Assembly (NCBI GenBank): GCA_035276685.1
Contig: DATELK010000221.1
Location: forward strand, 19,533-83,532
Length of the DNA stretch: 64,000 bases
Source: JACVRN01 sp035276685
Lineage (GTDB): Bacteria; Acidobacteriota; Blastocatellia; Pyrinomonadales; Pyrinomonadaceae
Reading direction: 5' to 3'
Both the position numbers and the translations under genes were made by a program. The notes beneath the pieces were generated by a model. The model was not told the DNA's origin. It was given only the letters and a program-made list of their open reading frames with translations, and did not search any database. Positions 18,481-27,125 of this stretch are shown here, one piece after another; position 1 is the first letter of the stretch; each line of letters opens with the position of its first letter.

Positions 18481-19633
18481 CCGCGAGCGCGTGCGCGACC
18501 GTTTTCGACAGATGTTCGGAGGCCGCGAGCCCCGCCTCTTCAGCGCGCCCGGTCGAGTCAATCTCATAGGAGAGCACACCGATTATAACGACGGCTTCGT
18601 GCTCCCTATGGCCATTGACCGCGAAGTCTTGGTCGCGGCGGCAGCCAACGACAGCCGCACGGTGCGCGTGCATTCTCTTAACGCAGACCAGCGCGCGGAG
18701 TTTGACCTTGATAAGCCGGGAGCAACAAGGCGCGGGCTCTGGATTGATTACGTGGAAGGCGTGGCGCAGTCCCTTATGTCGCGAGGCGCGAGGCTTCAGG
18801 GCGCAGACCTGCTGCTTCTCTCCGACGTGCCTTCGGGAGCGGGGCTTTCATCTTCCGCCGCGCTCGAAATCTCAACCGGGCTTGCGATGATGGAAGTCTC
18901 GGGCGCTCGGGTTGAGAGAGTGGAGTTAGCGCTCGCGGGCCAGCAGGCCGAGCACGTTTACGTTGGCACCATGTGCGGCATCATGGATCAACTGGCTGCC
19001 GCCTGTGCCGAGGAAGGCCACGCGCTTCTCATAGATTGCCGCTCGCTTGAGATGACGCAGATTCCCGTGGACACATCCAGCACGGCAGTCGCCATCTGCG
19101 ACACGGGCGTCAAGCACGAGCTTGCCTCTTCGGAGTACAACACTCGCCGCGCAGAGTGCGAGCGGGGCGTGGAGATTCTAAAAAGAGCGCTGCCCGGAAT
19201 CAGAGCGCTCCGCGACGTGAGCCTTGAGGACTTCAAGCGCTTTGAGGAGATGCTGCCAGAGCCCGTGCGCTCACGTTGCCGACACGTAGTCACAGAGAAC
19301 GCTCGCACGCTCGCTGCGGCAGACGCTTTGAGGACGAATGATTTTGACGAGCTAGGACGGCTGATGCGAGAGAGCCACGAGTCTCTGCGACAAGATTACG
19401 AGGTAAGCTGCGCGGAGTTGGACGCGATGGTGGAAGTGGCAGGCTCGGTCAGAGGCGTTTACGGTGCGCGCATGACGGGCGGAGGCTTCGGCGGCTCTAC
19501 GGTCAATCTGGTCAGGCGCGACTGTTTGAAAGAATTTCAGGAAGCGGTCTCGGACGGGTATAATAAACGCACACGCAGGACTCCAACCATCTATATTTCA
19601 GAACCGGGCGCAGGCGCTAGAGAGATTGCCTGA
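18473..19633 (+). CDS. galK: Galactokinase
   Basis: The protein has 386 residues, a GHMP-family kinase that phosphorylates alpha-D-galactose to galactose-1-phosphate in the cytoplasm. The galactokinase signature GRVNLIGEHTDYNDG is at residues 27-41, the ATP loop VPSGAGLSSSAALE at about 121-134, and the third GHMP motif MTGGGFGGSTV near residue 334. MCGIMDQLAAA carries the catalytic Asp. The length is usual for the family. Its ATG lies inside the last codons of galT (ATGGTTGA), and the LacI-type regulator starts 2 bp after its stop, so the three are one translational block. It gives the clearest sign that galactose is an end product of the locus. Confidence 0.95.
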   Translation: MVDRERVRDRFRQMFGGREPRLFSAPGRVNLIGEHTDYNDGFVLPMAIDREVLVAAAANDSRTVRVHSLNADQRAEFDLDKPGATRRGLWIDYVEGVAQSLMSRGARLQGADLLLLSDVPSGAGLSSSAALEISTGLAMMEVSGARVERVELALAGQQAEHVYVGTMCGIMDQLAAACAEEGHALLIDCRSLEMTQIPVDTSSTAVAICDTGVKHELASSEYNTRRAECERGVEILKRALPGIRALRDVSLEDFKRFEEMLPEPVRSRCRHVVTENARTLAAADALRTNDFDELGRLMRESHESLRQDYEVSCAELDAMVEVAGSVRGVYGARMTGGGFGGSTVNLVRRDCLKEFQEAVSDGYNKRTRRTPTIYISEPGAGAREIA

Positions 19634-19635
19634 AT

Positions 19636-20655
19636 ATGTCTAAGACACGTATCAAAGATGTGGCGCGCGAGGCTGGCGTATCCATCGCCACGGTCTCGCA
19701 CGTTATCAACAACACGCGTGTAGTCTCCGAGACTACGCGCCAGAGGGTGATGCGTGCCATAGAGGACTGCAACTACTACCCGAACGCGAACGCGCGCAGC
19801 CTCGCCTCGGGCCGCAGCACCACGCTCGGGCTTCTCATCTCTGACATCTCGAACCCCTTCTTCCCCGACCTTGTCAAAAGCATAGAAACGGTCGCCTTTG
19901 AAAAAGGCTACGACGTGATTCTTTCAAATACGGATTACGACGCAGAGCGGACTGTGCATTACGTGCGCCGCTTCATAGAGCGAAAGGTCGCGGGCGTGGC
20001 CCTTATGACCTCAGAACTGGATATGGGATTGATTGAAGAGCTGGCGCGCTTTCACGTCCCCGTCGTCTTTCTTGACCTTGGCTCCGCCGGAGTCTGCATG
20101 AGCAACCTCGTGGTCGATTACGAGGCGGGGATAGAAGAGGCCATCAACCACCTCGTCTCGCTGGGGCACCGGCAGATAGCCTACGTGGGCGGCCCGTGCC
20201 ACCTGCGCTCGGCTGCCAGAAGGTTCGGGGCCTTTTGTGATTCCATGACGCGTCACCTGCCGGACGCCATGCCGCTCATGATGTACGAAGAGGATTTCCG
20301 CTTCACGGGCGGGCAGCGCGCGGCGCGTCGAATACTGGACGCGGGCAAGCTTCCGACGGCCGTCATCGTCGCAAACGATATGATGGCGCTCGGCGTGATA
20401 GAAGAGTTCAGAGAGCGCGGCGTTCACGTTCCCGCAGATATATCGGTTGTGGGCTTTGACGACATAACTTTCGCGGCGCTGAGCAGCCCGCCGCTCACGA
20501 CCATCTGTTTGCCGCGCAGGGAGCTTGGCCGCGAAGCAGTAGAAGCGCTGCTCGCCACGATTGAGCACCCGGACTGGCAGGGCGTGGAGGTGAAAATCTC
20601 CACGCATCTAGTGCTGCGCGACTCGACTGGGCCGCCCGCGAGCCATCATTCATAA
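19636..20655 (+). CDS. LacI-family transcriptional regulator
   Basis: The protein has 339 residues. The N-terminal helix-turn-helix (RIKDVAREAGVSIATVSHVINN) and hinge helix (NARSLASGRS) are followed by a periplasmic-binding-protein-like effector domain (TLGLLISDISNPFFPDLVKS, then NDMMALGVIEEFRERG and VVGFDDITFA). Such proteins repress sugar operons and release DNA when they bind a sugar or sugar phosphate. It is encoded between galK and the second GH43. The palindromes at 9693 and 9815 in front of the locus have the CG-centred form this family binds, so it is the likely local repressor (inference). The ligand is unknown; a galactose- or furanose-type sugar fits the context. Confidence 0.93.
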   Translation: MSKTRIKDVAREAGVSIATVSHVINNTRVVSETTRQRVMRAIEDCNYYPNANARSLASGRSTTLGLLISDISNPFFPDLVKSIETVAFEKGYDVILSNTDYDAERTVHYVRRFIERKVAGVALMTSELDMGLIEELARFHVPVVFLDLGSAGVCMSNLVVDYEAGIEEAINHLVSLGHRQIAYVGGPCHLRSAARRFGAFCDSMTRHLPDAMPLMMYEEDFRFTGGQRAARRILDAGKLPTAVIVANDMMALGVIEEFRERGVHVPADISVVGFDDITFAALSSPPLTTICLPRRELGREAVEALLATIEHPDWQGVEVKISTHLVLRDSTGPPASHHS

Positions 20656-20672
20656 AAGGACATGAGCTAACA

Positions 20673-22298
20673 ATGGGAAGAGCATCTCTTATCAATCATA
20701 GGCTTCGCCTTCTGTGCGCGGCGATGATGTTAATGCTGCTGGCCGTGGCCGCAAGCGCGCAGCGTCGCCAGACCTTTTCCAATCCTGCGATAGCGGGCGA
20801 CTATCCAGACCCTTCCGTCATACGAGTGGGACAGGATTACTGGGCCACCGCGACCACCTCAGAATGGGCACCGGAGTTTCCCATACTTCATTCGCGCGAC
20901 CTTGTGAACTGGACTGTGGTCGGCGCGGTTTTTCAGAAGCGGCCCGATTGGTCTGTGGGCAGCTACTGGGCACCGGAAATCGCTTATGACAAGGGGCGCT
21001 TCTTCATCTACTACGCGGCGCGCAAGAAAGGCGGGCCATTGTGTGTGGCCGTGGCTACTGCCAGCCGCCCGCAGGGGCCTTACACAGACCACGGCCCTCT
21101 AGTCTGCCAGGAAGTGGGCTCTATAGACGGCTTTCCCGTGACGGATGAAAATGGCCGTCGATACCTTTTGTGGAAAGAGGACGGCAACAGCGTCAGTAAG
21201 CCCACGCCTATCTGGGCGCAGCCTCTTTCGGCCGACGGGACAAAGCTGGTGGGAGAGAAGAAGGAGCTTTTTCACAACGACCAGCCGTGGGAGAAGCACG
21301 CCACTCTGCCTTACGGCGACCTGGTGGAAGGCCCTGCGGTGATACGACGAAACGGATACTTCTACATCTTCTACTCCGGCAACTTCTGCTGCGCGCGGGA
21401 GTGCAACTACATGCTTGGCGTGGCGCGCTCAAGGAAGCTGCTGGGCCCCTGGGAGAAGAGCCCCGCCAATCCAATCATGCGCGGCAACGAGACGTGGAAG
21501 TGTCCGGGCCACGGCACCGTCGTCACGGACACGCGGGGGCGGGACTTCTTCTTTTATCACGCCTACAAGGCGGACGATTTTGTTTACGTTGGCCGTCAGG
21601 CTCTGCTGGACGAGATTCAGTGGGGCGCGGACGGTTGGCCCACGATTAACGGCGGGCGCGGGCCTAGCACTAATGCAGCGTCTCCCTTCGGCGTGCCTGA
21701 CCGCAGAGAAGAGTACGCGTTCTTCGACGAATTTCTCTTGCCGCGCCTCGGGCTTGGCTGGCAGTGGCCGCAGAATGATGAGCCTCAAATCAGCGTCGGA
21801 AGACGAGCGGCCGGGCAGCTTCTTCTCGCGCCTTCTGCCACTACCCAGAGCAAGAACGCTGTCGTGAGCGCCATAGTCGCGCGCCCCACTACGACAGGCG
21901 ATTACGTGGCCACGACAAAAGTTGATATCAAAGGTGCGCCTCAGGGCTTGCTCGCGGGCATCTCCGCTTACGGCGACAACGAGAACGCGCTTGGCCTTGC
22001 CGTAAGCGGCGGACAGCTTTCCCTCTGGCGTATAGAGAAGGGAAATAACCAGATGGTGGCGCAGGCTCAAGTGCCGGGTGGCGCGGGCTCTGTGCTGCTT
22101 CGCATGACGGCGCGCGAGGGCCGCCTGTATCGCTTCGCCTTCAGCCGCGACGGGCGCGCGTGGACTGAGATAGGCGGAGAGGTGGACGGTAGCTACCTGC
22201 CGCCTTGGGACAGGGGCGTGCGCGTGGCTTTGACGGCTGGCGGAGCGCAAAGCTCCGCTGCACACTTCGACTGGCTGCGTATCACTCCTTCGCGCTAA
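20673..22298 (+). CDS. Secreted GH43 glycosidase with C-terminal beta-sandwich, paralog of 3465
   Basis: The protein has 541 residues with a signal peptide ending near AVAASAQ (residue 30). The catalytic propeller has Asp46 in AGDYPDPSV, Asp152 in VGSIDGFPV and Glu219 in GDLVEGPAV. A ConA-like C-terminal domain from about residue 345 (YAFFDEFLLPRLGLGWQW) ends SAAHFDWLRITP. It differs from the paralog at 3465 mainly by a short insertion before the acid Glu (PWEKHATLPYGD). It is probably exported to the periplasm or surface and removes furanosyl or xylosyl side units; placement between the LacI regulator and a galactofuranose-type transporter favours a furanoside substrate. Confidence 0.93.
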   Translation: MGRASLINHRLRLLCAAMMLMLLAVAASAQRRQTFSNPAIAGDYPDPSVIRVGQDYWATATTSEWAPEFPILHSRDLVNWTVVGAVFQKRPDWSVGSYWAPEIAYDKGRFFIYYAARKKGGPLCVAVATASRPQGPYTDHGPLVCQEVGSIDGFPVTDENGRRYLLWKEDGNSVSKPTPIWAQPLSADGTKLVGEKKELFHNDQPWEKHATLPYGDLVEGPAVIRRNGYFYIFYSGNFCCARECNYMLGVARSRKLLGPWEKSPANPIMRGNETWKCPGHGTVVTDTRGRDFFFYHAYKADDFVYVGRQALLDEIQWGADGWPTINGGRGPSTNAASPFGVPDRREEYAFFDEFLLPRLGLGWQWPQNDEPQISVGRRAAGQLLLAPSATTQSKNAVVSAIVARPTTTGDYVATTKVDIKGAPQGLLAGISAYGDNENALGLAVSGGQLSLWRIEKGNNQMVAQAQVPGGAGSVLLRMTAREGRLYRFAFSRDGRAWTEIGGEVDGSYLPPWDRGVRVALTAGGAQSSAAHFDWLRITPSR

Positions 22299-22352
22299 AG
22301 AGCCTGAGAGCTTTCCTCGGCATAAATGTTGAACCATTGGAGACCATGAGAC

Positions 22353-23348
22353 ATGAAAACTTTCGCTAGCTCAAGAGGACTGACCATCGTCTTGATAATA
22401 GTCGCCCTCTCGCTCGTCACTCTTTCCGGCTGCGCCAAGCAGGGCAGCCGCAGCGGCTCATCCGGCGGGGGCGGCAAGCTCAAGGTGGGCTTCTCGCAGA
22501 TGGAAGAGAACAACCCGTGGCGCATTGCCGAGACCAACAGCATGAGGGACGAGGCAAAGAAGCGCGGCGACAAATTCGAGCTTATCGTCACCAACGCACA
22601 GGGGCAGACCTCTAAGCAGGTCTCGGACGTGGAGGACTTGATAGCGCAGCGAGTGGACGCAATCTTCCTTGCGCCGCGCGAGTTCGAGGGCTTGGGCTCC
22701 GCCTTGCAGCGCGCGAAGGAAGCGAAGATTCCAGTCTTCCTGATTGACAGAGAAGCTGCGGGCAAGCCGGGCGAAGATTTCGTGGCCTTCCTTGGCTCCA
22801 ACTTCGTGGAGCAGGGCAAGCGCGCTGGCGACTGGCTGGTTAAGAACTCCAATGGGAAGGCCGGAATCGTTGAGCTGACCGGCACGGCTGGCTCAAGCGT
22901 TGCGCGCGACCGCTCTCAAGGGTTCCGCGACGCTATCAAGAGCTCGCCCGACATGAAGATTCTCACCTCTCAGACCGGCAACTTCTCGCGCGCCGAAGGA
23001 CAGAAGGTGATGGAGAACATCATACAGGCCCACGGCAAAGCCATCACTGCCGTCTACGCGCACAACGACGAGATGGCGCTGGGCGCGATTCAGGCCCTTA
23101 AGGCCGCCAACATGAACCCCGGCAAAGACGTGCTGATTGTCTCCGTGGACGGCGAGAAGGCCGCGCTCGAAGCCATCATGCGCGGCGAGATGAACATCAC
23201 GGTCGAGTCCAACCCGCGCTTCGGGCCGCTCGCCTTCGACACGCTTGAGAAGTATCTGAGGAAAGAGCAGATTCCGCCCAAGATTATCCTCGAAGACAGA
23301 TTCTTCGACTCGTCCAACGCCGCGCAGTTCGTCAACGAAGCGTACTGA
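22353..23348 (+). CDS. ytfQ: YtfQ-like sugar-binding lipoprotein of ABC importer
   Basis: The protein has 331 residues. A lipobox LSGC puts the acylated Cys at 27, followed by a Ser/Gly linker and a type-I periplasmic-binding fold. The N-terminal strand KVGFSQMEENNPWRIAETNS and later VELTGTAGSSVARDRSQGF and YAHNDEMALGAIQALK closely follow the galactofuranose-binding protein YtfQ of E. coli, more than ribose or xylose binders. It captures a sugar, probably a furanose, and hands it to the permeases encoded downstream. The four transporter genes (22353-27106) are in YtfQ-YtfR-YtfT-YjfF order. Unlike E. coli YtfQ it is membrane-anchored by lipid. Confidence 0.88.
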   Translation: MKTFASSRGLTIVLIIVALSLVTLSGCAKQGSRSGSSGGGGKLKVGFSQMEENNPWRIAETNSMRDEAKKRGDKFELIVTNAQGQTSKQVSDVEDLIAQRVDAIFLAPREFEGLGSALQRAKEAKIPVFLIDREAAGKPGEDFVAFLGSNFVEQGKRAGDWLVKNSNGKAGIVELTGTAGSSVARDRSQGFRDAIKSSPDMKILTSQTGNFSRAEGQKVMENIIQAHGKAITAVYAHNDEMALGAIQALKAANMNPGKDVLIVSVDGEKAALEAIMRGEMNITVESNPRFGPLAFDTLEKYLRKEQIPPKIILEDRFFDSSNAAQFVNEAY

Positions 23349-23376
23349 ACAACAGTCTGGAGTCTGGACTATTTTT

Positions 23377-24936
23377 ATGAGCACAAACGAGCCGCTCCTC
23401 AGGATGGAGAGAATCACTAAGAGCTTCGCGGGCGTCAGAGCCCTGGCGGGCGTTGACCTCTCGCTTGAGCGCGGAGAGGTGCACGCGCTCGTCGGCGAGA
23501 ACGGCGCGGGCAAGTCCACGCTGATTAAGATAATGACGGGCGCTTACACGCGCGACGGCGGGCAGATGTTTCTGGAAGGCAGGCCCGTGGAGTTTCGCTC
23601 GCCGGAAGAGGCGCAGGACGCGGGCGTCGTCGCCGTTTATCAGGAGGTTAACCTGCTGGCCTTTCGCACCGTCGCGGAGAACATCTACCTGGGCCGCGAG
23701 CCCAAACGCTTCGGCCTCATAGACTGGAAGCGCATGAACCGCGACGCCTCCGACCTTCTGGGGAGGCTGGGGCTTGAGATAAACCCGCGCGCGACTCTTG
23801 GAAGCCTCAACATAGCCCTGAGGCAGATGATAGCGATTGCGCGCGGCGTCTCCTTCGGCGCGAAGGTAGTCGTGCTGGATGAGCCCACAAGCTCTTTGAC
23901 CGAGCGAGAGGTCTCCATCCTTTACGACGTGATTCGCAGGCTTAAGGCGGAAGGCGCGGCGGTCGTCTACATCAGCCATCGCTTCGACGAGCTTTACACG
24001 GTCTGCGACCGAGTGACTGTCCTGCGCGACGGAAAGTTCGTCGCGACGCGACCGCTCGCGGGGCTTGAGAAGCTTGACCTCGTCTGCCTGATGCTTGGAA
24101 AGGAGCGCGAAGAGCTAAGGCAGGGGACGACTGCTTTCGAGCATCACGACGCGACGAGGAGCATGGAGCCTCTGCTTCGCGCCGTCAATCTCACGCGCGG
24201 GCGCAAGCTGAATCACGTCACGGTTGACGCAGCCGAAGGCGAGATTGTCGGAGTCGCTGGCCTCTTAGGTTCGGGCCGCACGGAGACGGCCCGCGCCATC
24301 TTCGGCGCGGATAAGATTGAGTCGGGCGAAATCTATCTCGAAGGTAAGCCGCTTAAAGTGCGCTCGCCGCGCGATGCCATCAAAGCGGGGCTGGCCTTTC
24401 TCTCCGAAGACCGCAAGGCCGAAGGCATCATCCCGGAGCTTTCCGTTAGAGAGAATCTGACGCTTGCCGCGCTTCCTGCGCTCACGAAGTTCGGCATCGT
24501 CTCGCGCGCCAAACAGCAGGAGATTGTAGAGCGCTTCATGAAGCGGCTCGGCATTAAGGCCGCGAGCGCAGACCAAAAGATACGCGAGCTTTCGGGCGGC
24601 AACCAGCAGAAGGTGCTGCTCGCTCGCTGGCTCTGCAAGAACCCAAAGTTTCTTATCTTAGACGAGCCGACGCGCGGCATAGACATTGGCGCAAAGGGCG
24701 AGATACAGGAGTTGATTAACGAGCTGGCGAACTCCGGCCTCGCCGTCCTTATGATTTCGTCCGAGCTGGAAGAGCTGGTGGAGGGAAGCTCTCGCGTGAT
24801 TGTCATGCGCGACGGGCAGCGAGTGGGCGAGCTGCGCGGCAAAGAGATTTCACAGGACGCGATTATTCACGCCATGGCCGAAGGAAGCTCCGAGACAGAC
24901 AGGGAAGATGTAAGCAGGAAAGAGGCCGAAGGATAA
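23377..24936 (+). CDS. ytfR: YtfR-like sugar ABC transporter ATPase (two domains)
   Basis: The protein has 519 residues with two fused ABC domains, as in RbsA, AraG and YtfR. The first has Walker A GENGAGKST (40-48) and Walker B VVVLDEPTSSL; its signature is weak (SLNIALRQM). The second has a degenerate Walker A (LLGSGRTETA), a good LSGGNQQKV signature and Walker B FLILDEPTRGIDIG. This asymmetry, with one competent and one degenerate site, is normal for the family. It powers import through the two permeases. The C-terminus ends in an acidic, low-complexity tail. Confidence 0.92.
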   Translation: MSTNEPLLRMERITKSFAGVRALAGVDLSLERGEVHALVGENGAGKSTLIKIMTGAYTRDGGQMFLEGRPVEFRSPEEAQDAGVVAVYQEVNLLAFRTVAENIYLGREPKRFGLIDWKRMNRDASDLLGRLGLEINPRATLGSLNIALRQMIAIARGVSFGAKVVVLDEPTSSLTEREVSILYDVIRRLKAEGAAVVYISHRFDELYTVCDRVTVLRDGKFVATRPLAGLEKLDLVCLMLGKEREELRQGTTAFEHHDATRSMEPLLRAVNLTRGRKLNHVTVDAAEGEIVGVAGLLGSGRTETARAIFGADKIESGEIYLEGKPLKVRSPRDAIKAGLAFLSEDRKAEGIIPELSVRENLTLAALPALTKFGIVSRAKQQEIVERFMKRLGIKAASADQKIRELSGGNQQKVLLARWLCKNPKFLILDEPTRGIDIGAKGEIQELINELANSGLAVLMISSELEELVEGSSRVIVMRDGQRVGELRGKEISQDAIIHAMAEGSSETDREDVSRKEAEG

Positions 24937-24961
24937 TCACGAAACGTTAGGAGCATAATAG

Positions 24962-25942
24962 ATGCAGAATGCCACACAGGTTGGCGGCGCTCGCACGCAA
25001 GGCGGCCTGCTCTCGCGCCTCGGAGCCTTCGGCCCGACTTACGGGGCGCTCTGCGCTCTCCTTCTGCTGATTATCGTCAACGCCATCTTCACCAGAAATT
25101 TCTGGGACATCAACAACTTCTGGAACATTCTGCTTCAAGTCTCGCCCACCATGCTCGTAGCCATCGGCATGACCTTTGTCATAGCCACCGGCGGCATAGA
25201 CCTCTCGGTCGGCTCCGTGATGGCGCTCGCCGCATCGGTCGCCGCCATCAATCTCCAGAGCGGCGTCGCGCTCGCGGTCTTGCTCGCCATCATCGTAGCC
25301 ATAGGCACGGGCGCTCTCAACGGCACGCTCATCTCTGTCTTTCGCATACAGCCCATCATAGTCACGCTGGCCGTGCTGATTGCCGGGCGCGGGCTGGCCC
25401 AGATTCCGAGCGAAGGTCGGCTGGTCGAGTTCAGGGGCCGCTATCCTGCGTTTGAGACGCTCGGCACCGGATACCTCGGGCCAGTGCCTGTGCAGGTGTT
25501 CGTGATGATTCTGGTCATAGCTGCCGCCATCTTCATCATGCGCGCCACCAGCTTCGGCCGCTACGTGCTGGCGGTCGGAGGCAACGAGGCGGCCTCGCAC
25601 CTTGCCGGAGTCAAGGTCAGGCGCACGAAGATTCTGGTTTACGGCTTGAGCGGCCTCTTAGCAGGACTGGCCGGGCTGATAGAGTCTGCGCGAGGCGGAG
25701 CGAGCGACCCTTCCAACGTAGGGCTCGGGATAGAACTTGATGCCATCGCTGCGGTCGTCATCGGCGGCACGGCCCTGACGGGCGGGCGCGCGACCATCGT
25801 AGGCACAGTCATAGGCGCTCTCATGATGCAGGTCATAACCACCAGCTTCAACATGCAGGGCATAGAGTTCTCTTGGTCTCTGGTTATCAAGGCGGCCATC
25901 ATCATCGTCGCCGTCTACATACAGCGGCCCAAGGTCGCCTAA
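24962..25942 (+). CDS. ytfT: YtfT-like sugar ABC transporter permease
   Basis: The protein has 326 residues of the BPD_transp_2 family with 8-10 predicted membrane segments. Characteristic blocks are TMLVAIGMTFVIATGGIDLS, TLAVLIAGRGLAQIP and IELDAIAAVVIGGTALTGGR. GTTAGGAGC precedes the ATG. It forms the inner-membrane channel with the second permease at 26075; two different permeases, rather than one homodimer, are typical of the galactofuranose-type importer. A family 1 repeat begins 15 bp after its stop. Confidence 0.9.
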   Translation: MQNATQVGGARTQGGLLSRLGAFGPTYGALCALLLLIIVNAIFTRNFWDINNFWNILLQVSPTMLVAIGMTFVIATGGIDLSVGSVMALAASVAAINLQSGVALAVLLAIIVAIGTGALNGTLISVFRIQPIIVTLAVLIAGRGLAQIPSEGRLVEFRGRYPAFETLGTGYLGPVPVQVFVMILVIAAAIFIMRATSFGRYVLAVGGNEAASHLAGVKVRRTKILVYGLSGLLAGLAGLIESARGGASDPSNVGLGIELDAIAAVVIGGTALTGGRATIVGTVIGALMMQVITTSFNMQGIEFSWSLVIKAAIIIVAVYIQRPKVA

Positions 25943-25956
25943 GATGCAAAGAAGAG

Positions 25957-26042
25957 AATTAACAGGGATGGACAGGATAGACAGGATAAAGAAGCAACAC
26001 TTTCTCTTTTATCCTGTCTATCCTGTCCATCCCTGTTAAATT
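25957..26042. repeat. Dispersed palindromic repeat, family 1, copy B (inside operon)
   Basis: Arms AATTAACAGGGATGGACAGG and its near reverse complement ending CCCTGTTAAATT, each with two PuRACAGGAT-type units, around a short AC/T-rich loop. It lies between the two permease genes and would form a strong stem in the operon transcript, where it could dampen or stabilise expression across the junction. Confidence 0.92.
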
Positions 26043-26074
26043 CTTTCTCTTAATCGAACAAATCGGAGAGGGCT

Positions 26075-27106
26075 ATGAGCCAGGCAACGACTACCTTTGA
26101 CGAGCACGCGTCTACGCGCGGGCGTGTGGCGCGGGCAAGGTTCGCCTCCTTCATACAGCGACAGGGCGCGCTGATTGCGCTCCTGCTGGTCTGCGTCTTC
26201 GCCTCCTTTCGCTACGGGACTTTCCTCGACGGCGGAAGCTTCCTGACTTCGCAGAACCTGCTTAACGTAGTTGCACAGAACAGCATGGTGGGGCTTCTCG
26301 CGCTCGGCATGACCTTCGTGATTTTGACGGGCGGCATAGACCTCTCCGTGGGCTCCCTGCTCGCGGTCGGAGGCGTCATCGCGGCCTCTCTCGCCGGAAA
26401 CAACTTTCTGGTTGTGCTCTTCGCGGCCGTTGGCGCGACTACCCTGCTAGGCTTAGTCAACGGGCTCGTGATTTCAAAGCTTCGCATACAGCCCTTCATA
26501 GTCACGCTGGCGATGATGATTGCGGCGCGGGGCACTGCGCTTAGAGTCGCGCACGAAAAGCCAATTGAGATAAGAGGGATGTCGGCGGGCTTCAGGTGGA
26601 TGTGGCAGGGAAGCCTCGGGCCTCTGCCCGTGCCGATTGCGATACTGATTCTGGCTTACGTCGTGGCGTGGGTCGTGCTCAATCACACTCGCTTCGGTCG
26701 GCACGTCTTCTCGCTCGGCGATAACGAAGAGGCGGCGCGGCTGATGGGCTTGAACGTGAGCCGCGTCACGCAGGGCGTGTATGCCTTGAGCGGCGCGCTC
26801 GCGGGCCTTGCGGGAGTCATCATGACGGCGAGGCTTGGGTCGGGCCAGCCCGTCGCGGGCCTAGGCTTTGAGCTTGACGCTATCGCGGCTGTCGTAGTCG
26901 GCGGCACGCTCCTGACGGGAGGGCAGGGAGGTGTGGGCTCCACTCTTGTAGGCGTGCTGCTCCTCGGAGTCCTCTTTAACATCCTCAACAACGAGGGCGA
27001 CTGGATAGGCTCTTACTGGCAGGGCGTGCTGCGCGGCATCTTCCTGCTCGCGGTCGTCATCATACAGAATCGTTTGAGTGTCCGCCGCGATAGACCCGAA
27101 AATTGA
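26075..27106 (+). CDS. yjfF: YjfF-like second sugar ABC transporter permease
   Basis: The protein has 343 residues of the BPD_transp_2 family, a paralog of the gene at 24962. Membrane blocks include GLLALGMTFVILTGGIDLSV, FIVTLAMMIAARGTALRV and FELDAIAAVVVGGTLLTGG. A hydrophilic N-terminus of about 30 residues precedes the first membrane segment. GGAGAGG precedes the ATG. Pairing with the upstream permease matches the YtfT-YjfF pair of galactofuranose importers. It is separated from its partner by 132 bp, mostly a family 1 palindrome. Confidence 0.9.
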   Translation: MSQATTTFDEHASTRGRVARARFASFIQRQGALIALLLVCVFASFRYGTFLDGGSFLTSQNLLNVVAQNSMVGLLALGMTFVILTGGIDLSVGSLLAVGGVIAASLAGNNFLVVLFAAVGATTLLGLVNGLVISKLRIQPFIVTLAMMIAARGTALRVAHEKPIEIRGMSAGFRWMWQGSLGPLPVPIAILILAYVVAWVVLNHTRFGRHVFSLGDNEEAARLMGLNVSRVTQGVYALSGALAGLAGVIMTARLGSGQPVAGLGFELDAIAAVVVGGTLLTGGQGGVGSTLVGVLLLGVLFNILNNEGDWIGSYWQGVLRGIFLLAVVIIQNRLSVRRDRPEN

Positions 27107-27125
27107 TTGGCCTTATTTTTAAGAG

